DNA from: Lucifuga dentata
Lineage: Eukaryota; Chordata; Actinopteri; Ophidiiformes; Bythitidae
Length of the DNA: 64,000 bases
Direction of reading: 5' to 3'
Assembly (NCBI GenBank): GCA_014773175.1
Contig: VXCM01000503.1
Coordinates: 160,625 to 224,624, forward strand
The translations under genes and the position numbers were made by a program. This document shows positions 36,023-50,365 of the stretch, piece by piece. The notes under the pieces were generated by a model. That model was given only the letters and a program-made list of their open reading frames with translations, made no database searches and was not told the origin of the DNA. Numbering within the stretch: position 1 is the first letter of the stretch; each line of letters begins with the position of its first letter.

Positions 36023-38401
36023 AACAACACAGACACGCAGAGCTCAACAAATGAGAATGCTCAGTGCCAGGAGCATTGTGAGAGATTGGATCAAAACTCA
36101 ATATTTAAACAACCTGACTGATCAGCTGAGTGAGTTTATCTAGCAAATTTATTGATCACTATACACATGTGAAGCAAATAAAGTTTCAAACGTCGCCCAG
36201 ATTTCACTCCACTGAAATTTACTACCAGAACAAAATGGTCTTAATTTTAGTGTGACGGTGTGTTTTATGAATAGCTTCCTCGACATGTAAATGAGGAAAT
36301 GCTTGAGTAAGCCTCTTTCAAGGCAAACTGTAAAAGATGCAGGTAACAGGCGTTTATGAATAAGGGAACATGGTGACGTGATCTGGCCCACAGTTTCTCC
36401 TCCATAACATTTTGCCTTTGACAAACCATCTGGATCATAAACAAGCGTGTGTCTGCGCTGGTTTAGAGAAGACGTACAGTACGTTCACAAGCGAGCCCTT
36501 TCTGTCTTATATGTCCTTGCATAACAGGTCTCCACATGTCTGTGTGTGTTGACATGCTTATCTCGTATCAAATTGTGTTTGCTGATGTGTATGTGTGTTT
36601 TGTTTACTCATGGATCAGTAACTTTGTACTACTAGTTTAAACTTTACTGGCCCTCTGAATAGCAATGAGACAATTAGCTGTAGCCTCTGATCCAGGGCTC
36701 AGCATGGCTGCTTGTTAGAATCGCTCCAACACACTATAGTTGCACTGCTGTCACACTGTTATGGCAATAAAGGGGCACAGACACACATGCATAAACCAGC
36801 ATACACACTCAAACGCAAACAAAAAAGTCTCAGAAAGATAAGAACCAGAAACAGGGAAAGACAGGGAGCAGCAGAGCATGAGGCCTCCAGGGTAAATGAT
36901 TTTTTTTTTTNTTTTTTTTTTTTTTTTTTGCTCTTCACTTTGTTTTCTACAATATGACGAACGCAAACATGGTCTGTTTCACCCAGCAAAAAGACAACTA
37001 CCAGCATTAATACTCTGCAGACACAGAATCCACAACAGATTACTGGTAAATTACTTAAAGTAATTACCAATAACTTGAACCACTGCAGATGCTTTTCACC
37101 TGCCAAAGTTTATTTTATTCAGGAGGGCATGACGGAAGACTCAAATTTGATTTTTTCCAGAACCAGATCTACCAGGCAGGCATCCCAAGCAGCCACCAGG
37201 AGCCACTAGTGAGATGACGAAGATGAGAAGTCTTTTCCTGTTTCTAACCCATGAACATGACACGTTGCATGGTTCTTGAATGTGGTGCTGAATCGTGGTT
37301 CTCTGTGGTCATGTGTGAGAATTTTGCACCTGTTCTACCTGTGGCCCTTAATTTGGTTTAAACGTTTGTGTTAATTAGTTGTACATGAGTTATGTCTATA
37401 TCAATCCTACATTAGTCAGCTTCATGAAAAGCAATGAAGATAAATAGAAATCTCCACTATGAGAAATAATCCCTAAAAGATATAGAAAACTGTTAAGAAA
37501 CTGTCTAAACTGTTATTTTCAAATACATTCATAAACATTATAGCGTGTGTGAACATTTAAATACATATCACATGATTAAATCAACACATTTTAATTCGAT
37601 TTTTCTGATGCAGATGCTTGACTGTCATGGGGCTGGTCCTTTTATATAAATGATATCAAGACTCCTACGCAAATATTGCTGTATATAACCTGAAGACATC
37701 GCACAACATGAAAGATGAAAAAATGAAAGACCATGGAGCTCTAGTCACGTTGCCGACCTACATGCATGTTATCTTACACTCTTTTGCTGTGTGCACTTGT
37801 GTTGATGCATTTACATCAGAAGCTTTAATATTTATATCTTCTAATAGTATTTATGTAGTTGCTAGGTGACAATGGCACTGGTTATTCATAACACAAAGAG
37901 GTAAAAAGCCACTTACTGTATGCATAATGTGCTTGAGCCATGTGCAACAGTAAACCTCTCCACATCCTGCTCCACAGATAACCAAGCGGTAACATTATTT
38001 ACTGAGGTTTGTATATTTACTTTAAATACTGAGGGAGTATGAATGCAGGTGTGAAGTGTGTGCTTTACATTACACTTACACCAAATACTCTAGATTTAAC
38101 AAAACATCCTAAAAATGGACATAATGGCAGCATTATGTGGTGTGTGTTTCAGAAAATTACTAAAAAAAAAAAAAAAAATTNAAAAAAAAAAAAAAAAAAT
38201 TGTTAAAAAATGCTATAAAAGCTGGGTGATGCTGTCGGTGTCTGAAAAGGTCAACTGTTGCAGAGTTCTACAAAATGGCAGAACTGTATCCAAGCACTCA
38301 GACAATTATGTTTGCCAAGGCCATTTGTATCAAGTCCTAGCTGATGCATACAATGCATCAACTGTAAGTACTATTCCATAATGAAAAAAAAAAAAAAATG
38401 A

Positions 38402-38406
38402 NNNNN
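38402..38406. other. Five-N gap inside a poly(A) tract
   Basis: Poly(A) lies on both sides (38384-38398 and 38407-38455). The true length of the tract is unknown. Confidence 0.98.
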
Positions 38407-38458
<52 letters not shown>

Positions 38459-39441
38459 AAAAAGAACACCAGGGAAGCACCACATTAAAATGCTGATGAC
38501 AGCTTGGCAGCATAACTGTAAAGTAACGTCTTTAAACTTGCAAAACCAAGACTTTGAGATCTATATGGCTTAAACCCCACACTGATGGGTGGAGAGCATG
38601 AGGCAAGAGGAAAAGATTGAAGGAGCGAGGGAAGAGGAAGAGATCGATGAGGTCTGTTAATTTATGCCCAGATTACATTTCATCAACTATTTGACACACA
38701 CACACACACACACAAACGGGGTGGTTGATACTATTAAAGCAATAAAATAATCAAGAAATATATTTTTAGCAGAAAAACTGTTATTTCAACTTCCTCATCA
38801 AGTGTCTTCCTCTCACTCAGTCCAATGAATGTGAACTAGGTTATGTTTCCAAACTTTTCTGTCAGAAAAAGACCAAAAAAAAGACCAAGTATTTAAACTT
38901 GCTTACCTGATTTGCAGCACCACAGTGTGAAGACCTTTCTGTGACTCCTCATGTGGAATCTCTGGAAAGACATTAATATACAGCGTCTTACTTTATGTTA
39001 TGAAAGATTTTGAAACCAATATTAAATTAAAAAGCATTTACATTGTGTTTTGGTGTGTGTGTGTGTGTCCTCTCACTGCTATAGCTCAGACAAGTGTTGA
39101 CGATTCAACTGTGTGGTAAGTTGAGGCTGTACCTGGTATGATTACCATGTAAAGATCATATTCAACCAATTTTAGACTGAGACAGACATCAACACTTTAC
39201 CTCAGTGGTCTTTCAGAAGCTTTAGTGTTCCATACACACGTCTGACTCCTGCGTTCCTACTGTCATTGTCTAAAGTTTAGACAAATAAAGAGATCAGAGT
39301 GCTAAAATTGTCATTAAATCAATGTTTAATGTTTCTTTATGACATGGGGTCAAATACCTTTTATTAATTTGTATCCAGGCAAGTCCTGCAGCAAAAGATA
39401 CTACTACAAGCATACCAAATTTCACAATTTCTGAGAATCTA

Positions 39442-39477
<36 letters not shown>

Positions 39478-39553
39478 CGAGAAATGATTAAAAAACCATT
39501 TTTTTTAAACTTTCATGCCAATTAAACCTTTAAATAGAAAATTGAAATTGAAA

Positions 39554-39558
<5 letters not shown>

Positions 39559-39613
<55 letters not shown>

Positions 39614-39736
39614 ACATAATTGCACAACTGGAAATGGTCTGCAAAACCAATAGTTGATTTAAATATCAGACAAAGCTTTAATGTCAGTGAAAGGAAAATG
39701 TCAAGAAGATCCACATCAACTCTGGCTTCTCAACTA

Positions 39737-39773
<37 letters not shown>
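39559..39773. repeat. (GA)n and (CA)n microsatellites
   Basis: GA at about 39560-39608 and CA at about 39738-39772; a CA/GA compound lies just before at 39442-39480. Confidence 0.92.
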
Positions 39774-39776
<3 letters not shown>

Positions 39777-40652
39777 GAATAAGCTGGTTTATGACAGTGC
39801 ATGTTGTCCTTTGGACTGAGTGTTAACAGTCTTTCTACATTTTTACATTTCAATTCTTTTGTTTCAGTTTTCTTATAATAAGGATGGAGAATTTAAGGAA
39901 GGTGATGTCAGTCAGTTATTTTGAAAACTATTTGCTGTGGATTAGAAGTGGGATCACGTCATTATGTTGCACAAGTAAGTCTCAAGTCTTTGCAACAAGT
40001 CCCAAGTCAAGTTCCAGCAACAACTGGATCTGAGACTGACTTGCTTCCTCCTCTGGGGATATTCATGGTATTCAGAGGGCAAATATTTGTTTTGGGGACT
40101 CCCTGACCTCCCTCTGATCACTTTTGCCACCATCAGGCCAAAATTTACATTTGTACACAAGGAAAAGTCCAAATGTAATGGACACATTATCAGAAATTTT
40201 AACGGATAAACCCTATGCTTCCCTGAGGATGATCTTTTAACATCCTGGACTGTATCAGTTTGGACAAAAATTGACAAGTTGTAAAATTGTCAGTATGTAT
40301 GTCATTCCATATAGCAATTTGCATCCTGTGGTGTACAATGAACATTACAGCCTCCAGGCAACTCTTCCATAATTATAATGCTCACACACTTCTTTCACTT
40401 TTCATCTTTTCCTTCTCTTCCTCTCCCCATCTCTTCATCACCTCCCATTTCCTGTTGTTCAACATTTGTAATTCCCCCATGAACTCATCCTCTTCTTCCT
40501 CCTAAGTCACATTCCCACTCTTCTTCACTCCCTACTGAGTTCTGGCTGAGGCCATAATCTGTCTTCCAGTGCCTTTCTGTTGATTGGCTCCACAGGGAAA
40601 TGGCAGCAGCAGACAAGTGGAGAGACAGGGAAAGGAGCAGCTTTGACTGAGA

Positions 40653-40658
<6 letters not shown>

Positions 40659-40692
<34 letters not shown>
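40659..40692. repeat. (GT)n microsatellite
   Basis: About 17 GT units following GAGAGACGTG. Confidence 0.92.
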
Positions 40693-40693
<1 letters not shown>

Positions 40694-42382
40694 ACATTAA
40701 TGCGTGTGTGTGTACATTTATGAGGTGAGCATGAGTGGAGATGAAGAAGCAGCTGACCATAGGAAAGAGCGTCTGCTCCTTTTTTTAAGACACGTGGAAC
40801 TTTTTCTTCTGTTATTCTGGTTGTTTCTGTCAGACTGGCACACACACGTGTACACACTGACATACACACACCAACATACACACACAGTCTCTCTCTCTCC
40901 CTCCCTCTCTTTTACCAGTAACCCCTCAGTGGTTACATGCATTATGCATGATGTGAATGGAAGGCAGGAATAGACAGGTTGGGTGAGTTTGTGTGTGTCT
41001 TTGTGTGTTTTGTACGCTGGGTAGCGTAGTATAACTGATATAGACTCCTTTCCAGACAGTCACATGACTTAGACTCCTTAGACTTAACTTCCTGAGATAT
41101 ATAAGGCATGTGTGTGTGTTCAAGCACAACCTTTCCCTGTTTATATGCATCCGTGTATAATGAATCTGTCAGGTTGATTGTGTGTGAACAGATCTATGTG
41201 TGTTCCAATGTCCTGTGTGATGGTGGAATTTATTCTAACAAGCTGTACAGAAAGAGGGCTCATTTTAGTTCCCTAGAAACTCATGTTAACTCAGGTGGAA
41301 GAGTAATTTCTCATTTTACCTGCATCCTCAACCCAATTATTGCCCATATAAAACCACTTCACTACACTGGCACATAACTGCAAGAGTCATAGAAACTGTA
41401 TATTTCCAAATAAGGAAAGGATGATTTAATGTATTGGCAAATTACATATCTTCTCAGTCTATCTCATCCACTCATTTCTTCTCTTTTTCTTTTTGTTTCC
41501 CTTCCCTCACCCCTCTTCTACCATATTTCTTTTGTAATATGAGGCATACAGTATGTTTACCCCTACACCAATGAGGTGATCTGTTATATATACTGTATGG
41601 CTACAAATAAATCCAATATATGCCCTCTGAGTATATGTTATACATGTGTAGCTCAAATACTTTAAACTTATACAGTACAATATGTCTCACTCACATTCAC
41701 ATACATCCTAAAATACACTAGTCTTAAATATTTAATATATTTAGCCACTGTATGAGCACCATATTTCACATACCATATTTCACATTTGCAACTGTAGTTG
41801 AAAAAAATCTCAGCAAAAGACCATCATCAATGTTAATTATTAGTTAGCAAATCACCTGGTGCTAATGTTGTAAATGTTAATTTCTTAGGCTGGCTGCAAA
41901 AACTGGTTTGTCAGTTTGTTGCATTGATTTGACATATTGCATATGATTGTTTACCATATAAAACTGTCTAAAGCAGATAATTTTTAATTCTGAGGTATTC
42001 AGAAACTTGATCCTTGATGTTTTAATTTCATATAAAATGCCTTACCATCAAATGCTATTTCTAATTCTAACTGTGTTGAAAAGATTTATTTTGACACCAT
42101 TTGTGTTTAGCTATCCACATAAATAAGCGCAACAACCTAATTTAAAAAAAAGGTCAGTAATTACAACTAAATCACTATTAACTGTTCAGATTTGTAATGA
42201 AAAAAAAGCTCATCAATAATGAGCATATATTAGCATATATTAGTATAATAATGTCTGTTGTATTGTGAATTGAAGCGGCTCTGTGTGTGAGGTAGCTATA
42301 ACAGTCTAATACTGAACTGATAGTTTCATGGGCATTTTAAGTTTTGCAGTTTCATGACAGAATGCTATCTCTCCTGCACATG

Positions 42383-42418
42383 CATTTATTTATGTGCACG
42401 TGTGCACATAAATAAATG
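42383..42418. repeat. Perfect 17-bp palindrome with 2-nt centre
   Basis: CATTTATTTATGTGCAC (42383-42399), GT, then the exact reverse complement (42402-42418). A partial direct echo (GCACATAAATGTATGTGCAC) follows at 42424-42443. Confidence 0.95.
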
Positions 42419-44049
42419 TACATGCACATAAATGTATGTGCACGTGTCTGAGTGTACGTATGTAAAGGACAATCTCACAAGGAGGCATTGTGCCTGTGAA
42501 ACCACACAGCAGGAGCGCCTGCCAGCCCCTGGCGCTCCATCAAAGACAACGAGCCAGGGACAGAAAGGGAAAAAGACATGAAAGTGAGCTGGAGGGATGA
42601 AGACGAGAGAGGGCTCATGTTACACAACATATGGCCTGCGTGAGGGGACAGATGTTTCTGTGTGAAGAGGAGAGGTGAGCACAGATCCCCCCCCCCCCCN
42701 CCCCCCCCCATGGGATAAGTAGACAGATGTAGAGAAGCTACACTGCTGGGACTCTCAGAGCTCATCCAGCATTTCTCTAATAATCTTCTCTTTCACCTCT
42801 CCAGATATCACTATCATCCTGTCCTCACCCCTTCAGCTCATGTCTACCCTCACTTCTACCATTCTTCCACAGGTGCTCATACTCTTCAAGTCCCCTTTTT
42901 TGTTGCTTTTTTCTCAGTTATTCATTTCTTTTACTCATTTCTTACATCTCTCCTCTCCTCTCCTCTCAGATACAGATGTCCTCTGTATATGACTAGCATC
43001 ATGCCATATTTTCTCCTCCTTGAGAAGCAAGCTAATATGAAGCCAGGCTATATATGCCTGCAAGATCACTGTGAAAATTTAAAGTGGAGGAAGTAGAAAG
43101 AAACTCAACTCTACTCTAAAGTCCCCCTGAGGAAGGCTTCCATCTCCCAACCTCCTCAGTGCAGCTCCTGCTCAGCCAACACTGAAATATTTTATCTATG
43201 TTATCTGATATCTATATTTATCTGTGATAAATAGTTACCTATGTTTGTCTATGTATCAAATACATTATTCTTACCTGCAATACTTTGTGCTAAAAATAAG
43301 TCTAGGAAATTTGTCATTGCCCATGTTTTTTTCTGTCCTTTCTGCAAATGTGGACAAATTAGACAGTGTAAGGACTCAGGTGGCCTTCTGTGTTTGTCCT
43401 GTTTTACCCTCATTCTATCTCCCAGGGAGAGAGATTTTCACTAATACAGCTATAAATCAAATGTTTATACGTGTTGTGTGTATGTGTATATGAGAGAGAG
43501 AGAGAGATGCTTCTGTCACTGTGTGAGGTATGGACTATGGACTGATATCTGGTTGTCATTGTGACTGAGGGGCAGAGAGACAAACATGAGAAATGCAGTT
43601 GGGTGATAAGCATTCTGGAAAGAAGGATGTGATAGTTACTGCATTATTAATTGGGGCAGAGTTCACAGTTCAGGTAATCAGCAAATATGCAAAAACCTAC
43701 ATGCCTTGGAAACTCATAAACTCTCCACATAAATATATAAAATGTTTCTCAAATACCAATATTTCACTTTTGACTGTTCACTGTCTCTGCAAATCACAAC
43801 AGAAATATATTTCTTAAGACTGTACTAACTAGTAATGGAAAAGGCATAATTAATATCCATTAATAAACACATTCAGACCATATTTGCCATATAAAATGTT
43901 GGTGTCCATAATTAAGTTTCTTAGACATATTGAAATAAGCTTTCTGTCAGTTTTATGTCACTCTAATTTAAAATCTAAAACACAGAATACTTCATAAAAT
44001 AATAAATCAAAGGCGTTCACCACACACAAGGAGACCTATAATCAGTGTT

Positions 44050-44325
44050 TATTATTACATGTACAACTGTGCGAGCGGCATGTTTCACCAGGCTTCGTCA
44101 TCCATTCCTCCTACAACAGGTGCATTAAAAAGACTGGATTCAACACATCACAGCCGAGCTGAATATTCATTACACAGCAGGTGCACAGAGTAGATTTTCA
44201 CAAATCAATCATCATTCAGGAATTAATAATCCTCCAATCTATATAGTGCACCTGTTGTAGGGACAATGAATGACTCACCTGAAGAAGACTATTGTGAAAA
44301 AGTTGTTTCTTTGGTCCAGTGAATT
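44050..44325. mobile_element. Foldback repeat, probable MITE
   Basis: CTACAACAGGTGCA at 44111-44124 has an exact inverted copy TGCACCTGTTGTAG at 44247-44260. Weaker similarity continues outward for about 50 bp on each side (GTTTCACCAGGCTTCGTCA against TGAAGAAGACTATTGTGAAA). The outer arms resemble the 'GAAGAAG...GAAAC' repeats of fish DNA elements. No coding frame. Confidence 0.55.
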
Positions 44326-46977
44326 AATTCAAAGTCATGTCTTGAGTGATTAGAGACTGTATACAAAATATTATTACATTAGTGTTATTCTCACAATAGC
44401 CTGTGCTTCAGTAGTACAGCCAACTAAAGCCCTGCTCAAGTACCCTGGATCAAGACCCTAAATCCCAGTTTATTTACTGGTGGGTGATCGGGATAAGACT
44501 GTGAGCTGATTGTATGTACTTGGAAACATGGCGCCAGACTGTTATTACAGCTTGGACCTTGGACAGACCGGGAGAGAGAGATTACATATTTTGATGAATG
44601 GAGCTCACATTCCATGGTCTTGCACGTGGTGTGTAGTATTGAGAAGCTGTGTATGCCAGATACTAATCTGTACCCTGTGCTATCTGCGTTACTATAACAC
44701 AAACTGATGGGCCAGGTTTATGCTCTTCTTTTTATCTTAGGAAAGAAAAACAAAAACACCACACACACATGCAAACATGCACAGAGGTTTCTTGGTTAAT
44801 TTAAAAGTTGATTGCTCAGAATATGCATGTTTGCAACTGCATTTGCTGTCACCAATAGGTAGATTAAATTCATATCTCTTATGTGTACACATCCAGAAAA
44901 GAGATGCAGCATGTTTACAACACTAGTTTGATACTTTGTTGTTCTTTAGGAGGTTGCCGACGTCTTTATAAGTGATGATCATTAGCTCTAATACACCCTT
45001 CAGCACCAAAATCTCCTGGGATTCCAGAAATGCTGGGGGTCATAAGGCTGACAGAGTTAAGCAGCATCAGTGTATGGATGCTAAAGCAGTAAAGTGTTGA
45101 ATTAATGGTGTATGTGTGTGGAGCCATGTAAGCAGAGAGAGTTCGAGCTCCCTATGTAGGGATACCCCACCACTGGGCCTATATGGGTCATTAGAGCAAA
45201 AATACACACGCACACACACACATACAAATCTTGGCAATCTCATTTGAATTTATTACCTCTATTTTTCCCAGAGCTCTGTTTCAGCTTTGGTGAAGAGAAA
45301 GAGGAGAAGGAGAGAGAGGAGGAGAAGGGGGCTGGAGATTGGAGAATGCAGAGAAATGGGGCATGGGGTAGAGAGAGAAAAAGGATGGTGGGGGAGAGAG
45401 TGGAAGAGTCAAGGGGAGATGAAAGAGAGAGAGAGAGAGAGAAGTGAGAGGGTGTTTTGGTACAGAGGAAATAGAAAATGAGAACAGGACGCATGATAGC
45501 AATGGAGAATGACAGAGAAAGAGAGCAGCAGACAGAAAAGGACATGGGGAGGTGTTCAGAAAGAAAGAGATGGAGGAAAAACAGCTGGAGAGAACAGAGA
45601 TGTCTGTAGGATTCTGGGACAGCTAAGATCTTGGTGAACAAGACGACATCCTCTGTTGCTATGACAACTGCCTCCACGTGAGAGATCAGTTAGTCCCAGT
45701 CTCACTCGCCCCCACACAGACACACATAGACACAACTCTTGAAAATGCCCTAAAACTCCTACACATCCTGGCAACCTACCTCTCATCCACCCACCTACTT
45801 CCTCTCCATCATCCAACTCTCCATCCATCCGTCATCCATCCATCCATTCTGTACTATGCCACAATTAAATGCAGCCACAGATTTCGTTCTTCCTTGTAGG
45901 GACTTTTATATTTTTTTAGTTAGTAGTTAATGTGTACAGAATATAGAAAGAATGATTCCATTAAATATGCAGCAGTAAAAATGTTTGTTATTGCAGGACT
46001 GTATTTGTTTTTTGATGTGCATTAACATATATTCTCCAGTTTAACTTCAGCAAAGCATCTGAGATTTGACATGTTTTCCAGTGTAATAGATATGTTTTTG
46101 TGTAGATACCTGTATGTGCAATCGTAGACAGGCAGTGTGTTAGTTGGTATGTAGTGTGTATTGCAGTGCCACACTTGCACTGCTAGATAGTGCTGTAAGG
46201 CAGGACCGGCAGCACAGCTGCATTCACTTTTACACATTTTTGCATGTGTGTCCATGTAAAAAGCATGCACATTCAAATATAAATATGCAAGAACAAGTAA
46301 CCACTGCTTTTAACACAGTAATTGCAAGGATAGAACATATGCAGCACAAAGTAACATGGACATCCTGTACACATGCTGAGAGAAGTGTGCATACATGTGT
46401 GCATGCGTGCCTGTATTTATCTTGTGGATGTATCTGTGTTCATGTTTGTGTTTGTTCCACCAGAGGAGAGTCAGTTGGCACAGAGGGGAAGGGTACTGCT
46501 GACCAATTTTTCATTTTTCCTGCCAAGATGGCATGAGCCAGCAAACATTCTAACACACACACACACACACGCACACACTGGCCTTGCAGTGGCCTTGGCC
46601 AGATGACCCATCCCAGAGACAGTTACGTTGCAACAGCATTCAACTTTCAGAGCCAGAGAAACAGTCGTTTAAAGATGTGGAAGCATCAAACCATTAAAGT
46701 TATGACATTTTTATCTCCTTTTTTCATGATACAAAGAGGGAACATAGTAGTGTATCTGCATGACAATGTAAAGCAAAGATAACCTTATTGCCTCTACAGA
46801 GGACACTATGCATGCACTTAGCATAAAATCAGAACATCAAAAACAGCAGCATAAGCAAAAAAAAAAAAAAAAAAAATCACCATTCCTTTCAGTCTGGGAT
46901 CAGTACAAATCTGAATGCTAAGACACATCCATTATTTTTTTTTAACCCACATTTTTTTAAACCCACATGGGTTTCAT

Positions 46978-47210
46978 GGTCAAGGAGGGCTGGTGCCTCG
47001 CCCAGAATGCACTGGGCAAAAGGCAGGAAAAGGCCTCCAATTCATTATTCTACAATGTTAACCCAGATACACACTCACACACTTACCTACAGGCAACCTA
47101 GAGTCCCCAGTCCACCTGACTGTGATGTCACTGGAGTTTTGAGTGAAAGTAGGTCACTCAAATGAAACCTGAATGGACACAGCAAGACAATGCAAACTCA
47201 GCAGAAAAAG
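46978..47210 (+). mobile_element. Degenerate fish interspersed repeat (TGGGCAAAAGGCAGG type)
   Basis: Contains CAGAATGCACTGGGCAAAAG followed by ACCCAGATACACACTCACAC, then CAACCTAGAGTCCCCAGTCC and GAATGGACACAGCAAGACAA. This is the order of blocks in a very common fish non-LTR/SINE-type repeat. No coding sequence; strand given as the usual consensus direction. Confidence 0.6.
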
Positions 47211-49808
47211 TGTCAGAGAACAAGCCTGAGTGTTTTTCTTGTTGTCAGCTAATCACCGATTCAGCCTGTGTACTGACTGTTGTCAAACAGAATGATGATC
47301 TTTGTGGAGTATTATGTTTTCAAATCAGGTAGAAACCAAATAGCACACTAAGCTGTCTGTGATGGTTTACAGGAACAGTATTTGTCAGTTCAAATGACTT
47401 CATAAGCCTCTTAGTCTCTAGCTCTCATAAGTACCTACTTAAATATTCCAAAGCAGTGTTTTATCAGTTTTATTTTTAATAATAGCAAATAATGGTATGA
47501 ATGTCCCTTTGTGTGCTGTTTAAAAGAGAATGATCACACACAAGCAGAAAGGTTCGCAAGACCATTGCTTGGCCTCAGAGCTGTATGATCTCTTAAAGGT
47601 TCCAAAAATTGTAATTTTAGATCTTTTTATTTATTTTTTTGGTCTGGCTGACTGGATATTTTGTCAATAATTCCAAGTTGAAGGCTCCTCCACCTGTCTC
47701 TGGCATCCTTCACTCTCTGCTCACATTTGATTAGTGTCTGATTAGACAGAACCATCTCTGGCAATGCAACTAAGAGAGAAAGTGAGCATTCTGTTTATCC
47801 TGTGTGTTCCACAACCATCCTCCTCTGTAATCTTGGTTTCATTTTCTGGTTTCAGTTTAATTTATCATTACCACATTAAAAATGAATCAAATACTCAGAC
47901 TAATTGCTACATAAATTATCATTTTCTAAGGGAATATCTGGGTGTCCTGATTTGCAAAAACACGTGGATGGCTTTATGAAAAACACATTTGTTAAAAGGC
48001 TGCTATTTATACAGAAAGCACACTATTGGCCAAATCTTTCTAGACAATAAGCCCTCCACAGACAGCATAAAAACAAATATAGAAGTTTGATCAATAATGT
48101 GTGTGTGTGTGAGAGAGAGAGACCTGGGTCTGATATTGAACCAAATTCAATGGCCAGACTGGCCAACTATGAATGATAAGTCATTGAAAGTGAGGCTTTG
48201 ATTTTCCACACAGCATTCTACTTAAAACTCACTAAGACATCTGCTATGCCTAGGACACACACACACACACATCGATCAAAGCTGGAGGTGCAACTGCTAT
48301 TTTCATTCATCCCGAGTCTCTGCTGGCTGCTGCTATTGATTGTCTTTTACTGTGTGTTTAATTCACAGCCAGAGAACGCCTGCCATGGCCTCCATATCCC
48401 ACACCTCTCTCAGTGTTTGTTGACCACAGTAGCACTAGTATGAGCTCATTGATTGTATTTTCACTGTGGCTGTTTTATTGCACGAGGCCTCATAATATTT
48501 TAGCATTATATTGATGTATCACTGCTGCAAAAATGAAACGCTTTTAACTACCCATGGTAGATTTTCATTTGAGAATAACTGGCTGGATTTCCATTGGATG
48601 CCGATGTATTTCTGAGTCTCCAAGGTAGAGTTTGAATGGGTTTCTTCTTTTAAACAAAGTTTCTAGGACATGCTCATGCCTGAAGGCCCAACTTTTGATA
48701 AAAAAAAAAAAAAGCTCTGTGTCTGTGAGTGAGAGAGAGATTTAGTCATCCTGAGATCACATGCAGCTTATTTCCTCCTTATCCTGTATGACTGCTAAGT
48801 CTTATGATTATAACCCCTTGTTATGGTTCCCCTATCCCCCTTTCTTTCTCTCAGTCTATATTTTGCTTTTCTCTCCATTTCATGGGAAAAGAGTCAAGGA
48901 CAACTACAAGGACAAGGTCTTTTCGAAAAATGAAACTATCAGTGTCCTGGCAGCTTGTTGCCTTAGAGACCAGCAGAGTGCAAGAAATAAACCTGAGAAA
49001 TCTTCTAATCATTCCTGTGTGTGTGCCTGTGTGGGTGTACAGGGAAAGGGGTTGGCTTCTGACACATAACAGAGGAAAATTCCCACATAAGTCTGCAGTG
49101 CGTAACCTTTCTCGCTCTGCCTCTTCCGCCATTTTCTCACACAAATTGTTACATCGGTGCTGAAATTCACATCTAGTTATTACAAATTAGAAAGTGACAT
49201 CATCTTTCTCCCATGTGTGCTCTAACCTCCAACTAATATTTAACAAAGCCTCAGCAAAATAATAGATTGTCTTTCTCTGTTGGGGATGAAAAGAAGCCGC
49301 TGTGTCAAATAAAGCAGAAAATGTTATCTTTGAAAGGAGACAATTAGGAAAGAGCAAGAATCACAGATGGAGGAGATGAGAGAACTGTTGGAGGAAGAAA
49401 CTGGCTGGAAAAAGGTTAAAGGACACATACAGCATTTAAAAAAAAACAAACAAACAAAAAAAAAAAAANAAAAAAAAAAAAAACAAAAAACAACACATTA
49501 CAACATAATGTATGTTTCAATGACTAAATTCACAGACCACACACACCATTGGAGTCTAGCTTATGTGGCTCAGATCTGGCCTATTGATGAAAAAAAAACT
49601 TTGAAGGACTGTTTTGTGTTGATTCACAGAAATTTGGAATGCATACTGTTTATATTGGTTATTTTTTTGAGAAACACACTTTTGGTTTAGTTGTTTTTTT
49701 TTCCCACTGCAGGTTACCCAAAGGTAAAGAAAAGGCAAAGGCATTCATTTGAGTGCATACCTCTGGCATGGCTGAACAAGGTTGAACATGGCTAAATTTA
49801 TCTTCTAA

Positions 49809-49861
<53 letters not shown>

Positions 49862-50057
49862 NNNNNNNNNNNNNNNNNNNNNNNNNNNNNNNNNNNNNNN
49901 NNNNNNNNNNNNNNNNNNNNNNNNNNNNNNNNNNNNNNNNNNNNNNNNNNNNNNNNNNNNNNNNNNNNNNNNNNNNNNNNNNNNNNNNNNNNNNNNNNNN
50001 NNNNNNNNNNNNNNNNNNNNNNNNNNNNNNNNNNNNNNNNNNNNNNNNNNNNNNNNN
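49862..50057. other. Assembly gap (196 N) in a TA/CA microsatellite
   Basis: (TA)n at 49810-49861 precedes the gap, and ATATACATACACACACA follows it, so the gap is one unresolved compound microsatellite. Confidence 0.97.
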
Positions 50058-50104
50058 ATATACATACACACACACACACACACACACACATACAGTATAT
50101 TATT

Positions 50105-50365
50105 GATCTTACAGTTCTATGGGGAAATTCCTCCTCTGCATTTGACCCATCCTAACTACTAGGATGGGACCAACTCTAGCTCTACTGCCTGGTGCCTTAG
50201 CAATGGCAGGAGCATTGACCTCAGACACACATTAATGGTGGAAGAAACTAGAGTACTCAGGGAATACCCATATAAACACAGAAAGGATCAGGTCCAGCAC
50301 AGGGCTTCAAACCCAGCACCTCCTTACTGTAAGGTAGCAGCACTAACCACTGCACCACCTTAAGA
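50105..50365 (+). mobile_element. SINE-like fish repeat
   Basis: Reads ATGGGGAAATTCCTCCTCTG, then CATTTGACCCATCC, and later GGGCTTCAAACCCAGCACC, CTTACTGTAAGGTAGCAGCA and CTAACCACTGCACCACC. The blocks and their order resemble widespread fish SINE/LINE-tail sequence. Confidence 0.6.

Noticed and set aside
45240..45828. Medium frames on both strands at 45.2-45.8 kb
   Set aside because: Purine-rich low-complexity sequence giving Ser/Leu- or Arg/Glu-rich translations; no domain and no splice context.
49659..50155. Open frames of 94-142 codons spanning 49659-50155 on both strands
   Set aside because: They consist of TA/CA microsatellite and a run of N; no protein is implied.
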